In this document: positions 7,265 through 14,977 of the stretch, one piece after another
Numbering within the stretch: the stretch's first letter is position 1
Layout: every line of letters starts with the position of its first letter
Origin: Variovorax paradoxus
GTDB taxonomy: Bacteria; Pseudomonadota; Gammaproteobacteria; Burkholderiales; Burkholderiaceae_C
Assembly (NCBI RefSeq): GCF_000834655.1
Contig: NZ_JXQQ01000075.1
Span: 1-64,000 of the forward strand
DNA: 64,000 nucleotides
Direction: 5' to 3'
The notes under the pieces: generated by a model
The model's database searches: none
Told to the model about the DNA's origin: nothing
Seen by the model: the letters and a program-made list of their open reading frames with translations, nothing else
Position numbers and translations under genes: made by a program

Positions 7265-9154
7265 TCACAAGCCCATGCGCGCCGGCAGCCAGGTGGAGAA
7301 CGCCGGCACGAGCACCAGGACCACGAGGGTAACGAACAAAATGGCCAGGTACTTCAGCATCGGCCGGGCCACGTCCTTCACCTGCGTGCCGGTGATCGCG
7401 CAGGTGGCGAAAAGGCCCAGGCCCACGGGCGGCGCGAAGAGGCCGAATCCCATGGCAATCACCATCACCGTGCCGAAGTGCAGCGGGTTCACCCCGAGCT
7501 GCGAGGCGATGGGCGTGAGCAGCGGCCCGAAGATGATGAGCGCCGGCGCGCCCTCGAGGATGGCGCCGAACACGATCATGATCAGCACCGACAGCATCAC
7601 GAACATGGTGCTCCCGTACGAATGTGCAAAGCCGATCATGAACTCCGACAGGTACTGCGGAATCTGCTGGATCGTGAGCGCGAACGACAGGCTCGACGCC
7701 GCCGCCACGATGAAGAGAATGCCCCCGGCCATCGACGCCGAGCGCACGAAGAGCCGCGCCACCGACTTCACCGTGAGCTCGCGAAACGCCAGCCAGCCCA
7801 CCACCAGCGCATAGATCACTGCGAAAGACGACACCTCGGTCGATGTCGCGATGCCCGAGGTCACGCCTTTGCCGATCATCGCGACCATAAGGAGCGCGAC
7901 GAAGGCGCCGCCCAGCAGCCGGAACATCGGCGTGCGAACGTCGAAGGCTTCGTCGGGGTCGATCCTGGTGCCCACGTAGATCGTGACCGCGGCCAGCGAC
8001 AGCGCCAGCACCACCGCGGGCACCAGCCCCGCCATGAAGAGCCCGGCGATCGAGATGTTGGCGACGAACCCCATGATGATCATGTTGATGCAGGGCGGGA
8101 TCGTCTCGGCCATCACCGCGGTGCAGGCCAGCAGGCCCGCCGTCTCGTTCGGGTCCTGCCTGGTCTTGCGCACGGCCGGCATGATGATGCCGCCCACCGC
8201 CGCGACGTCCGCGAGCTTGGAGCCCGAGACGCCCGAGAAGAACGCCGTGGCCGTGATGGTGATGAGCCCCAGCCCGCCGCGCAGCCGCCCGAACATGCGC
8301 AGCAGGAGCTCGATGAGCCGCGACGACATGCCGTTGGCTTCCATCAACAGCCCCGCCAGCACGAAGAACGGAATCGCGAGCAGCACGTAGTGGTCGGTAC
8401 CGGCCATCACCTGCTGCGAATAAACGAGCATCGGCAGCGACGGGTCGGCCATGAAGAACACCAGCGACGAGAGCGCCAGCACGAACGCGATCGGCATGCC
8501 CAGCGCCATGCCGCCGAGAAAGCCCGCGGTGAGCAGCGCCCACGGCGGGATCGCGTGGCCGGGCACCAGCGTGTTCCATGCGACGACCGCGGCCGTCAGC
8601 GCGACGCCCACGCCCAGCGTCGACCACACCATGCGCGAAGGCCCGTTGACCGCATTGGCCAGCCCGAACAGCGTCATGAACAGGCTGCCGATGGTCACCG
8701 GGTACACGTAGATCCACTGCGGCATGCCGATGGGCGTGGTCATGTTGTACGAGTCGAGCAGCAGCTCGCACGACGAGGCGAAGAGGCTCGCCGACACGCC
8801 CACGACGATCCAGCTGCCGAACTGGATGAGCGCCGGTTGCCAGCGCGCGGGCAGCAGGCCGCGGAACAGGTCCACGCCCACGTGCTGGCTGCGCGCGAGC
8901 ACCGTGGCCGCGCCGAAGAACACCTGGATGATCATGAGCGCGCGCGCCACCTCCTCCGCCCAGTCGAACGGGTCGTGCAGGAAGTAGCGGAACACCACCG
9001 AGATGAAGACCACGATCACGTCGACGGCCAGCACCACGCCGGCGACGTACTCGGTCATGCGCATCAGCCAGGCGAGCCACCGGCCCGACGCGTGGTTGAC
9101 GTCGAAGCCCAGTGCCGGCTCCATCGCCGTGGGCGAAATCGAGAGGCTCGACAT
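7265..9154 (-). CDS. TRAP transporter fused small and large permease (DctQM)
   Basis: 629 residues, equal to a DctQ plus a DctM. The DctQ part (about residues 1-175) shows VFRYFLHDPFDWAEEVARAL, a typical DctQ signature, and four membrane helices. After a linker helix pair, the DctM part (about 205-629) shows the repeated LxxGMPIAFxLxLSSL and the FFVLAGLLMEANGMSSRLI and FSGVSGSKLADVAAVG elements. It forms the inner-membrane channel for Na+-driven uptake of an organic acid delivered by the DctP protein. It begins 6 bp after the DctP stop. Fusion of Q and M is a known natural variant. Confidence 0.93.
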   Translation of the reverse strand: MSSLSISPTAMEPALGFDVNHASGRWLAWLMRMTEYVAGVVLAVDVIVVFISVVFRYFLHDPFDWAEEVARALMIIQVFFGAATVLARSQHVGVDLFRGLLPARWQPALIQFGSWIVVGVSASLFASSCELLLDSYNMTTPIGMPQWIYVYPVTIGSLFMTLFGLANAVNGPSRMVWSTLGVGVALTAAVVAWNTLVPGHAIPPWALLTAGFLGGMALGMPIAFVLALSSLVFFMADPSLPMLVYSQQVMAGTDHYVLLAIPFFVLAGLLMEANGMSSRLIELLLRMFGRLRGGLGLITITATAFFSGVSGSKLADVAAVGGIIMPAVRKTRQDPNETAGLLACTAVMAETIPPCINMIIMGFVANISIAGLFMAGLVPAVVLALSLAAVTIYVGTRIDPDEAFDVRTPMFRLLGGAFVALLMVAMIGKGVTSGIATSTEVSSFAVIYALVVGWLAFRELTVKSVARLFVRSASMAGGILFIVAAASSLSFALTIQQIPQYLSEFMIGFAHSYGSTMFVMLSVLIMIVFGAILEGAPALIIFGPLLTPIASQLGVNPLHFGTVMVIAMGFGLFAPPVGLGLFATCAITGTQVKDVARPMLKYLAILFVTLVVLVLVPAFSTWLPARMGL

Positions 9155-9160
9155 GGCCGC

Positions 9161-10195
9161 TCAAGCGCGCGCGGCGGTGATGGCGGCGAAGAGCGGCCCC
9201 GTCTCCGGGTATTGCTTTGCGAAGCCGGACCACAGGCGCGTTTCCATCTCCTTGCGCACGAAGTCGCGCTCGCTCCTGGCCATCGGCGTGAAGACGATGC
9301 CCAGCTTCTTGAGTTCCTCGATCGCCTGCAGGCCCTTCTGGGTGCCGATCTCGCGCTGCTGCAGCGTGGAGTCGGCGGCGGCCTTCAGGAACGCGGGGCG
9401 CAGCGCGGCGGGGATCTTGTCCATCGCGCGCTTGCCGGCCACGCACACCATCGGGCTGAACAGGTGCTCGGTCATCCAGCAGTACTTGACGACCTCGTTG
9501 AGCTTGCTCGCGAGCACCGTGGCCGCGTCGTGCTCGAAGCCGTCGACCACGCCGGTCTGCGCGGCCATGTAGAGCTCGCCGAAGGAGATGGGCGTGGGGA
9601 TCGCGCCCATGATCTTGAAGGTCTCGATGAAGGCCGGCGTGGGCAGCACGCGCAGCTTGACGTTCTTCACGTCGGCCAGCGACTTCACCGGCTGCTTGGT
9701 GTAGACGTTGCGCGCGCCGTAGTGCGCCCCCCAGGTGATGACCTGGCAGCCGGTGCTTTTCACCAGCATGTCGTTGAGCTTGCCGCCGACGCCGCTGTCC
9801 AGCGCACGCGCGGCGTGCTCGTAGCTGTCGAACACGTAGCCCAGGTCGAGCATGCCCAGCTGCGGCGTCACCGTGGCCCAGATCGAGGAGCCGGTGAGCA
9901 TCATGTCGATGGAGCCCACCTTCACCTGCTGCACCACGTCGCTCTCCTTGCCGAGTTGGTTGTTCGGGAAGTAGTCGATGCGGATCTGCTCGCCCACCGC
10001 CTTCTTCAAGTTGGCCTGCATCAGTTGCGACCAGGCGAAGTGCGACGAATTGAGGTCGGCCACGTGGGACGACGACAGGCGCAGCACCACGGTTTTCTCC
10101 TGCGCCGAGGCGCCCTGCTGGAGGCCCGCGGTCGCCATCGCGAGCGACAGCGCAGAGGAAGACTGGACGAACTGGCGGCGTGAAATCGAGGTCAT
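9161..10195 (-). CDS. TRAP transporter substrate-binding protein, DctP-type
   Basis: 344 residues. A Tat-like signal peptide (SRRQFVQSSSALSLA, residues ~4-19, cleavage near ASAQ) is followed by a DctP fold. Typical elements are LRLSSSHVADLNS, YFPNNQLGKESDVVQQVKVGSIDM and NVKLRVLPTPAFIETFKIMGAIPTPISFGELYMAAQTGVVDGFE; the Arg in LRV is the usual carboxylate-binding residue. The ATG at 10195 is preceded by ACAGGAG at good spacing; an in-frame extension upstream would run through the promoter. This is the first gene of the operon and acts in the periplasm, capturing an organic acid for the DctQM permease. Confidence 0.93.
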   Translation of the reverse strand: MTSISRRQFVQSSSALSLAMATAGLQQGASAQEKTVVLRLSSSHVADLNSSHFAWSQLMQANLKKAVGEQIRIDYFPNNQLGKESDVVQQVKVGSIDMMLTGSSIWATVTPQLGMLDLGYVFDSYEHAARALDSGVGGKLNDMLVKSTGCQVITWGAHYGARNVYTKQPVKSLADVKNVKLRVLPTPAFIETFKIMGAIPTPISFGELYMAAQTGVVDGFEHDAATVLASKLNEVVKYCWMTEHLFSPMVCVAGKRAMDKIPAALRPAFLKAAADSTLQQREIGTQKGLQAIEELKKLGIVFTPMARSERDFVRKEMETRLWSGFAKQYPETGPLFAAITAARA

Positions 10196-10261
10196 GGTGT
10201 TGTCTCCTGTGGGTCGATTGCCCATTCGGTTGTTCGGTCTGGCTCTTTGGTGGAACGATTT

Positions 10262-10290
10262 ACTGTATCGATACACAAGAATGGCGGCAA
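10262..10290 (-). promoter_or_regulatory. TRAP operon promoter with LacI-type operator
   Basis: On the minus strand a -35 TTGCCG (10290-10285), a 17-bp spacer and a -10 TACAGT (10267-10262) lie about 70 bp ahead of the binding-protein ATG. A perfect 12-bp palindrome TGTATCGATACA (10264-10275) with the central CpG typical of LacI operators covers the spacer and the -10. Binding there would block RNA polymerase. The LacI protein at 6205-7242 is the obvious candidate. Confidence 0.75.
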
Positions 10291-10379
10291 TGCGGTTCCG
10301 ATAGGTGTTTTCCTTCGTAAACGAGATAAAGCAGACAGCCGCGTAGGCAGAATGGGCCAACCAACGCACGGACGCCCTC

Positions 10380-10892
10380 ATGACCACATCGACACCCGAA
10401 GCCGCGCGCGACTACGCCATCGCCATGCATGGCGACCAGACATACGGCACGCATCCCTACGTTCACCACCTCGATGCGGTCGTCGCACTGCTGCAGCCCT
10501 ATGGAGAGACGGCGCGGGTCGTCGGCTATCTGCACGACGTGGTGGAAGACACCGATGCCACGGTGTCGGACGTGCAGGAGCGCTTCGGCGATCTCGTGGC
10601 CCGGTGCGTGTCGCTATTGACCGATGCTCCGGGCGCCAACCGCAAGGAGCGCAAGGCCAAGACCTATGCGGCGATGGCGCAGGTGACGGGCGACGAGGAA
10701 CTCGCGCTCGTGGTGAAGGCGGCGGACCGGCTTGCCAACGTGCGGGCCTGCGTGGCCGATGGTCATCGGCAGCTTTGGGACACCTATCGAGGGGAGCAAG
10801 CGACCTTCAGGGCAGCTGCGTTTCGCAAGGGGCAGTGCGATCCGCTGTGGGGCGAGCTCGATGAGCTCCTGCTGGAGTGGCGGGCGTCGTAA
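10380..10892 (+). CDS. HD domain protein, MESH1/SpoT-hydrolase-like
   Basis: 170 residues, essentially only an HD hydrolase domain of the Rel/Spo type. Metal-binding and catalytic residues are visible: His in PYVHHLD (29-30), HD at 52-53, the ED pair in HDVVEDT (56-57) and the KAADRLANVR motif (113-122) with Asp116 and Asn120. This is the layout of the small alarmone hydrolases (MESH1), which remove the 3'-pyrophosphate from (p)ppGpp and, in animals, convert NADPH to NADH. No synthetase, TGS or ACT domain is present. It is transcribed away from the TRAP operon from the shared 184-bp gap and is convergent with the phosphatase gene. Confidence 0.85.
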   Translation: MTTSTPEAARDYAIAMHGDQTYGTHPYVHHLDAVVALLQPYGETARVVGYLHDVVEDTDATVSDVQERFGDLVARCVSLLTDAPGANRKERKAKTYAAMAQVTGDEELALVVKAADRLANVRACVADGHRQLWDTYRGEQATFRAAAFRKGQCDPLWGELDELLLEWRAS

Positions 10893-10967
10893 GACGCTGT
10901 TCGGGGCGGCGTGCACAGGGCACGCTGCTGGTGATCGGGCGATCGACCAGTGCGCTGATTGCCCCGA

Positions 10968-12401
10968 CTATTGCCCGCAGCTCGGGTGCTTGTGGCCTTC
11001 GGTGGCGTTGGGCAAGCCCATGAAGTCCAGGATGTGCGGGGTCGCGCCGTCCACCTGCAGCATCGCGGTCGCGCCGAGGTTGCCCAGGCAGTAGCTGGCC
11101 TTCAGCGGATTCGCATAGTTGTTGTTCAGGATGAGCAAGGTGTCGCGCTCCGCGGCCGTCTGCCCGCCGTGGCCGCTGCCGGTGCCGCCGTGGTCGGACG
11201 TCACGACGATCAGCCACTCCTCGTTCGCGTAGTTCGGCCGTGCGGTGAGCGCGTCGAGCACCTGGGCGATCTGCTGGTCTTCGCCTGCGATCTTGCTGCG
11301 GTAGTTGGCGTTCAGCGGGTCGTAGCTCGGCGCGTGGATGTCGACGTTGTGCAGGTAATAGAAGATGGCCGTCGGCGGGTTCTTCCAGCCGAGCCAGCCC
11401 TTCACGGCATCGGTGGCCTGCTGCGAATTCTTGGCCGCGTTGGCAACGACGAAGTCGGCCTTCGCGGGGCGCAGGTTGTGGGTGATGTTGAACCAGTCGC
11501 CCACCACCGCCGTCGTGGCCGTGGGCCAGGCCGCTTTGATGAGGTCGAACACGTGGGTCTTCTTCATCACGAGGCCGGTGTCGTTCGAGGTCACGCCGTG
11601 CTTGTCGGCCCAGAAGCCGGTGAACACCGACGACCAGCCGGGACCGCTCACGGTCGCCTGCTTGGTGCCGCCCGCCAGCACGTTGCCGTGGAAGGCGCCG
11701 CCCGCGATCAGCGCCGACATCGCGGGCGTCTGCACGCAGCCGTTGCATTGGACCGCGTCGCCGCGCAGCCCGTCGATGCCGATCAAGAGCACGTGCTTGT
11801 TGCCCGGCACCGGGTTGGGAACGCCCTCGCCCGCGATCAGCGCGTAGTGGTCGTAGGGGTTGCCGGCGTAGTCGGTCTTGAGGCCGCCGACGTCGCTCGC
11901 GCGCTTGTCGCTCAGGTCGCAGCGTTGCGGAGTCTTGTGATAGTCGAAGGACTTGCACCAGGCGGCGCGGCTCGCGTCGGTGCAGGCGGTGGCGCAGTCC
12001 GCGGGCGTCACCGCCTGCAGGGTCTCGGTGTTGTGGCCGCTGATCGCCGCGTCGGGCGTGCGCGTGAACGCCTTCAGCGGATCCGGCTTCAGGCTGTAGT
12101 GGTCGTACGGGTTGCCGGGGTAGTCGGTCTTCAGGCCACCCACGTCGGCGGCCTGCTTGTCGCTCAGGTCGCAGCTCTGGCTGGTCTTGTTGAAGTCGAA
12201 CGACACGCACCAGTTCGAGCGCGGTGCCGCAAGGCAGGCGGTGGCGCACATCTCGGGCGTGGACTGCGCAAGGTTCTCCACGTTGTAGCCCGAGATCGCC
12301 GCATTCGGCGAGAGCGTGAACGCGTCGAGCGATGCTGCGGCGGCATGGCCGGCGAGCGCTGTGAACAGGCACGCCAGGCCGGCGCGGATCGATGGCTTCA
12401 T
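10968..12401 (-). CDS. secreted alkaline-phosphatase-superfamily protein with two PAN/Apple-like domains
   Basis: 477 residues. A signal peptide (residues 1-22, ending GHAAAA) is followed by two ~70-residue Cys-rich repeats (about 23-95 and 96-165). Each has the order CATAC..., W C xSFD(F/Y)xK, then CDLSDK and VGGLKTDYxGNPYDHY, i.e. PAN/Apple-like modules. The alkaline-phosphatase/nucleotide-pyrophosphatase fold begins with HVLLIGIDGLRGDAVQ (~175), including the metal Asp, with VTSDHGGTGSGHGGQT near 395 carrying Asp and His metal ligands. Substrates may be phosphodiesters or sulfates. The start at 12401 has GAGGAG 5 bp upstream. It should be periplasmic or exported, with the PAN repeats binding protein or sugar. 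Confidence 0.85.
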   Translation of the reverse strand: MKPSIRAGLACLFTALAGHAAAASLDAFTLSPNAAISGYNVENLAQSTPEMCATACLAAPRSNWCVSFDFNKTSQSCDLSDKQAADVGGLKTDYPGNPYDHYSLKPDPLKAFTRTPDAAISGHNTETLQAVTPADCATACTDASRAAWCKSFDYHKTPQRCDLSDKRASDVGGLKTDYAGNPYDHYALIAGEGVPNPVPGNKHVLLIGIDGLRGDAVQCNGCVQTPAMSALIAGGAFHGNVLAGGTKQATVSGPGWSSVFTGFWADKHGVTSNDTGLVMKKTHVFDLIKAAWPTATTAVVGDWFNITHNLRPAKADFVVANAAKNSQQATDAVKGWLGWKNPPTAIFYYLHNVDIHAPSYDPLNANYRSKIAGEDQQIAQVLDALTARPNYANEEWLIVVTSDHGGTGSGHGGQTAAERDTLLILNNNYANPLKASYCLGNLGATAMLQVDGATPHILDFMGLPNATEGHKHPSCGQ

Positions 12402-12578
12402 GTGATGTCTCCTCATCGCGTGAACGTTGGATGAATCCCGTGTTGCCCGCTTCTTCGCGTGGCTTCTGCAACTCCGGGCGGAGTAAATCACTGGCGGCTG
12501 CTATCGATCCAATTCAAAAATCTTCGGTGTCGTATAGGCCTGGGCTATACGTCGGGCTGTCATCGATTTGTGCTTGGA
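12402..12578. promoter_or_regulatory. upstream region of the PAN-phosphatase with inverted repeat
   Basis: This 177-bp gap precedes the phosphatase and follows the DHA2 pump stop. It holds the inverted repeat CGTATAG-N7-CTATACG (12531-12551), which could be an operator or, on the minus strand, a hairpin after the pump. An AT-rich stretch with AATTCAAAAATC (12510-12521) may contain the phosphatase promoter, but no clean -35/-10 pair was found. Confidence 0.35.
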
Positions 12579-14183
12579 CTACCGTTTTTCATCGACGGGC
12601 TGCGTGGCCGGGCCTTTGCCGATCATCAGCCACGCACTCAACGCGCTGAGCACCGCGAGGCCTGCGCTCAGCAGCATCACCCACCGGAAACCCGCGACGA
12701 ACGACTCGGCCACGGCGCGCTTGACCGACGCCGCGGTGGCCGCATCGACACCCGGCGGCATCACCGCGCCGGCGAGCTTGCTGCGCTCGCCTTCGAGGAA
12801 TGCGGAGATCTCCGCCGAGGCACCCATCTCGCGCAAGCCGTTCGCAAGCGCGGCATCGAAGGCCCATGCCATGACGGCGCCGAACACCGCGATCGCCAGC
12901 ACCGCCGCCGCGCGCGACACCGCGTTGTTGACGCCCGAGGCCACCCCCGCGAGATCGGGCCCGACCGCGTTCATGACGGTGGTGGTGAGCGGCGCGACCG
13001 TCACCGCCATGCCCAGGCCCAGCACCACGACCGCAGGCAGGAAGCCGCTCCAGTAGCTCGCGCCGACGCCCGGCACCGCGAACAGCACGAACCCCACCGC
13101 CGCGATGGCCGGCCCGATGACCAGGGGCAGGCGCGGTCCGAAGCGGTCGACCAATTGCCCGGCCCAGCCCGAGAGCGCGAACATGATGAAGATGAAAGGC
13201 AGCAGCGCCGCGCCCGCCGCGGTGGCCGAGTAGCCCTGCACCTGGATCATGTTGAGCGGAAAGAAATACAGCCCGCCGCCCAGCGCCGCATAGAGCAGCA
13301 GCGTCAGCAGGTTCGCGCCGCTGAAGTTGCCGATGCGCAAGAGGCCCAGCGGCAGCATCGGCGTGCGCGCCTTGCGCTCCACCGCGATGAAGCCCGCGCT
13401 CCCCACGGCGCCTACGCCCAGCGCCGCGAGCACGTACGGCGAATTCCAGCCCTGCGTCGGCGCCTCGATGAAGGCATAGACCACGCCGCCCAGTCCGGCA
13501 GTGGCAAGCAGCGCGCCCCACACGTCGAGCCCGCCGCTGGCCGATGCGCCGTGGCTTTCGGGCACGTGGCGCCATGTGATCCACAGCACGAGCAGCGCCA
13601 TCGGTACGTTGATGTAGAAGGCCCAGGTCCAGGAAACGTGATCGACCAGGAAGCCGCCGAGCACCGGCCCCACGGCCGCCGTGATGCCGCTGAAACCCGA
13701 CCAGGTGCCGATGGCCTTGCCGCGCTCTTTTTCTGGAAACGCCGCGCTGATGAGCGCGAGGCTCCCCGGCACCAGCAGCGCCCCGCCGATGCCCTGCACG
13801 GCGCGCGCGGCGATGAGCTGGTGCACGTCGGCCGCCAGCCCGCAGGCCACCGAGGACAACGCGAAGATGCCCACGCCGATGGCGAAGATGCGGCGCCGGC
13901 CATAGTGGTCGCCGAGCGCCCCGCCCACCAGCAACAGCGCCGCCAGCAGCAAGGCATAGGACTCGACCACCCACTGCGCCTGGAAGGCCGTGGCCTTGAG
14001 GTCCGCCTGGATGGCCGGCAGCGCGACGTTGACCACCGTGCCGTCGATGAAGGCCATGCTCGAGCCGACGATGGCCGCGGCCAGCACCCACGGCTTGGAG
14101 GCATCCGGGCAGGTGCTTTCCTCCGCCCGGGCGCCGTGCAGGATCAGCGTGTCGTCGCAGGGCGCCTTGCCGATCTGTGCCAT
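12579..14183 (-). CDS. MFS efflux transporter, DHA2 (EmrB/QacA) type
   Basis: 534 residues and about 14 membrane segments. The hallmark DHA2 sequences are present: AFIDGTVVNVALPAIQADL in TM1 (residues ~43-61), WVVESYALLLAALLL (~71-85), GALGDHYGRRRIF (motif A, ~88-100) and GPVLGGFLVDHVSWTWAFYINVP (motif C region, ~166-188). These H+-antiporters expel drugs, dyes or aromatic compounds. No adjacent membrane-fusion partner is present. It stands alone between the phosphatase and the pqi cluster, with a GC-rich repeat region upstream. Confidence 0.92.
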   Translation of the reverse strand: MAQIGKAPCDDTLILHGARAEESTCPDASKPWVLAAAIVGSSMAFIDGTVVNVALPAIQADLKATAFQAQWVVESYALLLAALLLVGGALGDHYGRRRIFAIGVGIFALSSVACGLAADVHQLIAARAVQGIGGALLVPGSLALISAAFPEKERGKAIGTWSGFSGITAAVGPVLGGFLVDHVSWTWAFYINVPMALLVLWITWRHVPESHGASASGGLDVWGALLATAGLGGVVYAFIEAPTQGWNSPYVLAALGVGAVGSAGFIAVERKARTPMLPLGLLRIGNFSGANLLTLLLYAALGGGLYFFPLNMIQVQGYSATAAGAALLPFIFIMFALSGWAGQLVDRFGPRLPLVIGPAIAAVGFVLFAVPGVGASYWSGFLPAVVVLGLGMAVTVAPLTTTVMNAVGPDLAGVASGVNNAVSRAAAVLAIAVFGAVMAWAFDAALANGLREMGASAEISAFLEGERSKLAGAVMPPGVDAATAASVKRAVAESFVAGFRWVMLLSAGLAVLSALSAWLMIGKGPATQPVDEKR

Positions 14184-14216
14184 GGTGTCGCCGATCTACC
14201 GAATTCCGGTCTTGCC

Positions 14217-14322
14217 CCTTCCCCCTTTGGGGGAAGGTTGGGATGGGGGCATCTCCCAACTGGACGCCATGCCTCGATGAGCTCCGTCGTGCCCCCGCCC
14301 CCGTCCTCCCCCAGCGGGGGAG
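14217..14322. repeat. two G/C-run hairpins, dispersed-repeat-like element
   Basis: CCTTCCCCC-TTT-GGGGGAAGG (14217-14237, perfect 9-bp stem), followed by GTTGGGATGGGGGC, and CTCCCCC-AGC-GGGGGAG (14306-14322, 7-bp stem). The pair flanks ~70 bp and looks like the mobile intergenic palindromes seen repeatedly in Comamonadaceae genomes. It lies between pqiC and the DHA2 gene, both on the minus strand, so it may also slow transcription; no T-run follows either stem on that strand. Confidence 0.5.
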
Positions 14323-14338
14323 AAAGAAAGAAAAAGAG

Positions 14339-14977
14339 TCAGAGCGCGCATGCCGTGGCGGGCGGGTTCGCACGCGCCGCGCTCACGCTGCGCGCAATGG
14401 CTGCAGCCGTGGCCGCCGTCACCCGCTGGGCGCTCTGCGCCACCGCGTCCATGCCATTGCCGGCTGATTCGCCGACATTCAACTGGCACACCACCGTGCG
14501 CGCTTCGTCGGAGCGCCGCAGCGTCCAGCTGAAGCTCGCATCGATGCGCCCGCCATCGACCGCGTCGAACTGCCGCAGCTGCACCGCGATGCGCCACACC
14601 GGTTGCGAGGTCTGGCGCCCGCCCTTGGTCACGTCGAGCGCGCCCAGCCGCGCCGAGATGTTGCTGGAAAGCGCATCGCGCAGTTCGTTCTCGAACGACG
14701 AGGCCCAGCGGTGCTGCTCCAGCACCTCGACCTGCACGCTGCCGCCCGGCCGGCGCACTACCATCTGCGGCCGCGCGAAGCGCTCGGGCACCGCCACCGG
14801 CGCAAGTTCGATGTAGAGCGGCGCGGGGCTGCCCAAGGTCGAAGGTGCCGCATCGGCGGCCGCGACCGGGCTGGCGAGCGTGTAGTAGTTGTCGGGCTTG
14901 CTCGCGCAGCCGGCGAGTGCCAGCAGTGCAGCGGCAACGGCCAGCGCGGGTTTTCCGAAGGCGAGGTTCTTCATCAT
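14339..14977 (-). CDS. pqiC: PqiC family outer-membrane lipoprotein
   Basis: 212 residues. The lipobox LAGC ends the signal peptide at Cys24. The mature part starts with YYTLASP and contains YIELAPVAVPERFARPQMVVRR, typical of the PqiC/YmbA (DUF330) family. PqiC lines the outer-membrane end of the PqiABC envelope-spanning tunnel thought to move phospholipids or other lipids between membranes. The start is the ATG at 14977 (MMKN), overlapping the PqiB stop as ATGA. It is the last gene of the pqiA-pqiA-pqiB-pqiC run. A Lys is absent at +2 (Cys-Ala-Ser), and Ser/Ala there favours transfer to the outer membrane. Confidence 0.88.
   Translation of the reverse strand: MMKNLAFGKPALAVAAALLALAGCASKPDNYYTLASPVAAADAAPSTLGSPAPLYIELAPVAVPERFARPQMVVRRPGGSVQVEVLEQHRWASSFENELRDALSSNISARLGALDVTKGGRQTSQPVWRIAVQLRQFDAVDGGRIDASFSWTLRRSDEARTVVCQLNVGESAGNGMDAVAQSAQRVTAATAAAIARSVSAARANPPATACAL

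Noticed and set aside
7010..10183. Very long plus-strand open frame opposite the TRAP genes
   Set aside because: Its composition is His/Arg/Gln-rich, as expected from the complement of high-GC coding DNA; the minus-strand TRAP proteins are clearly conserved.
14306..14322. Hairpin as an intrinsic terminator for pqiC
   Set aside because: On the minus strand no T-run follows the stem, and the same kind of palindrome occurs nearby, so a repeat is more likely.
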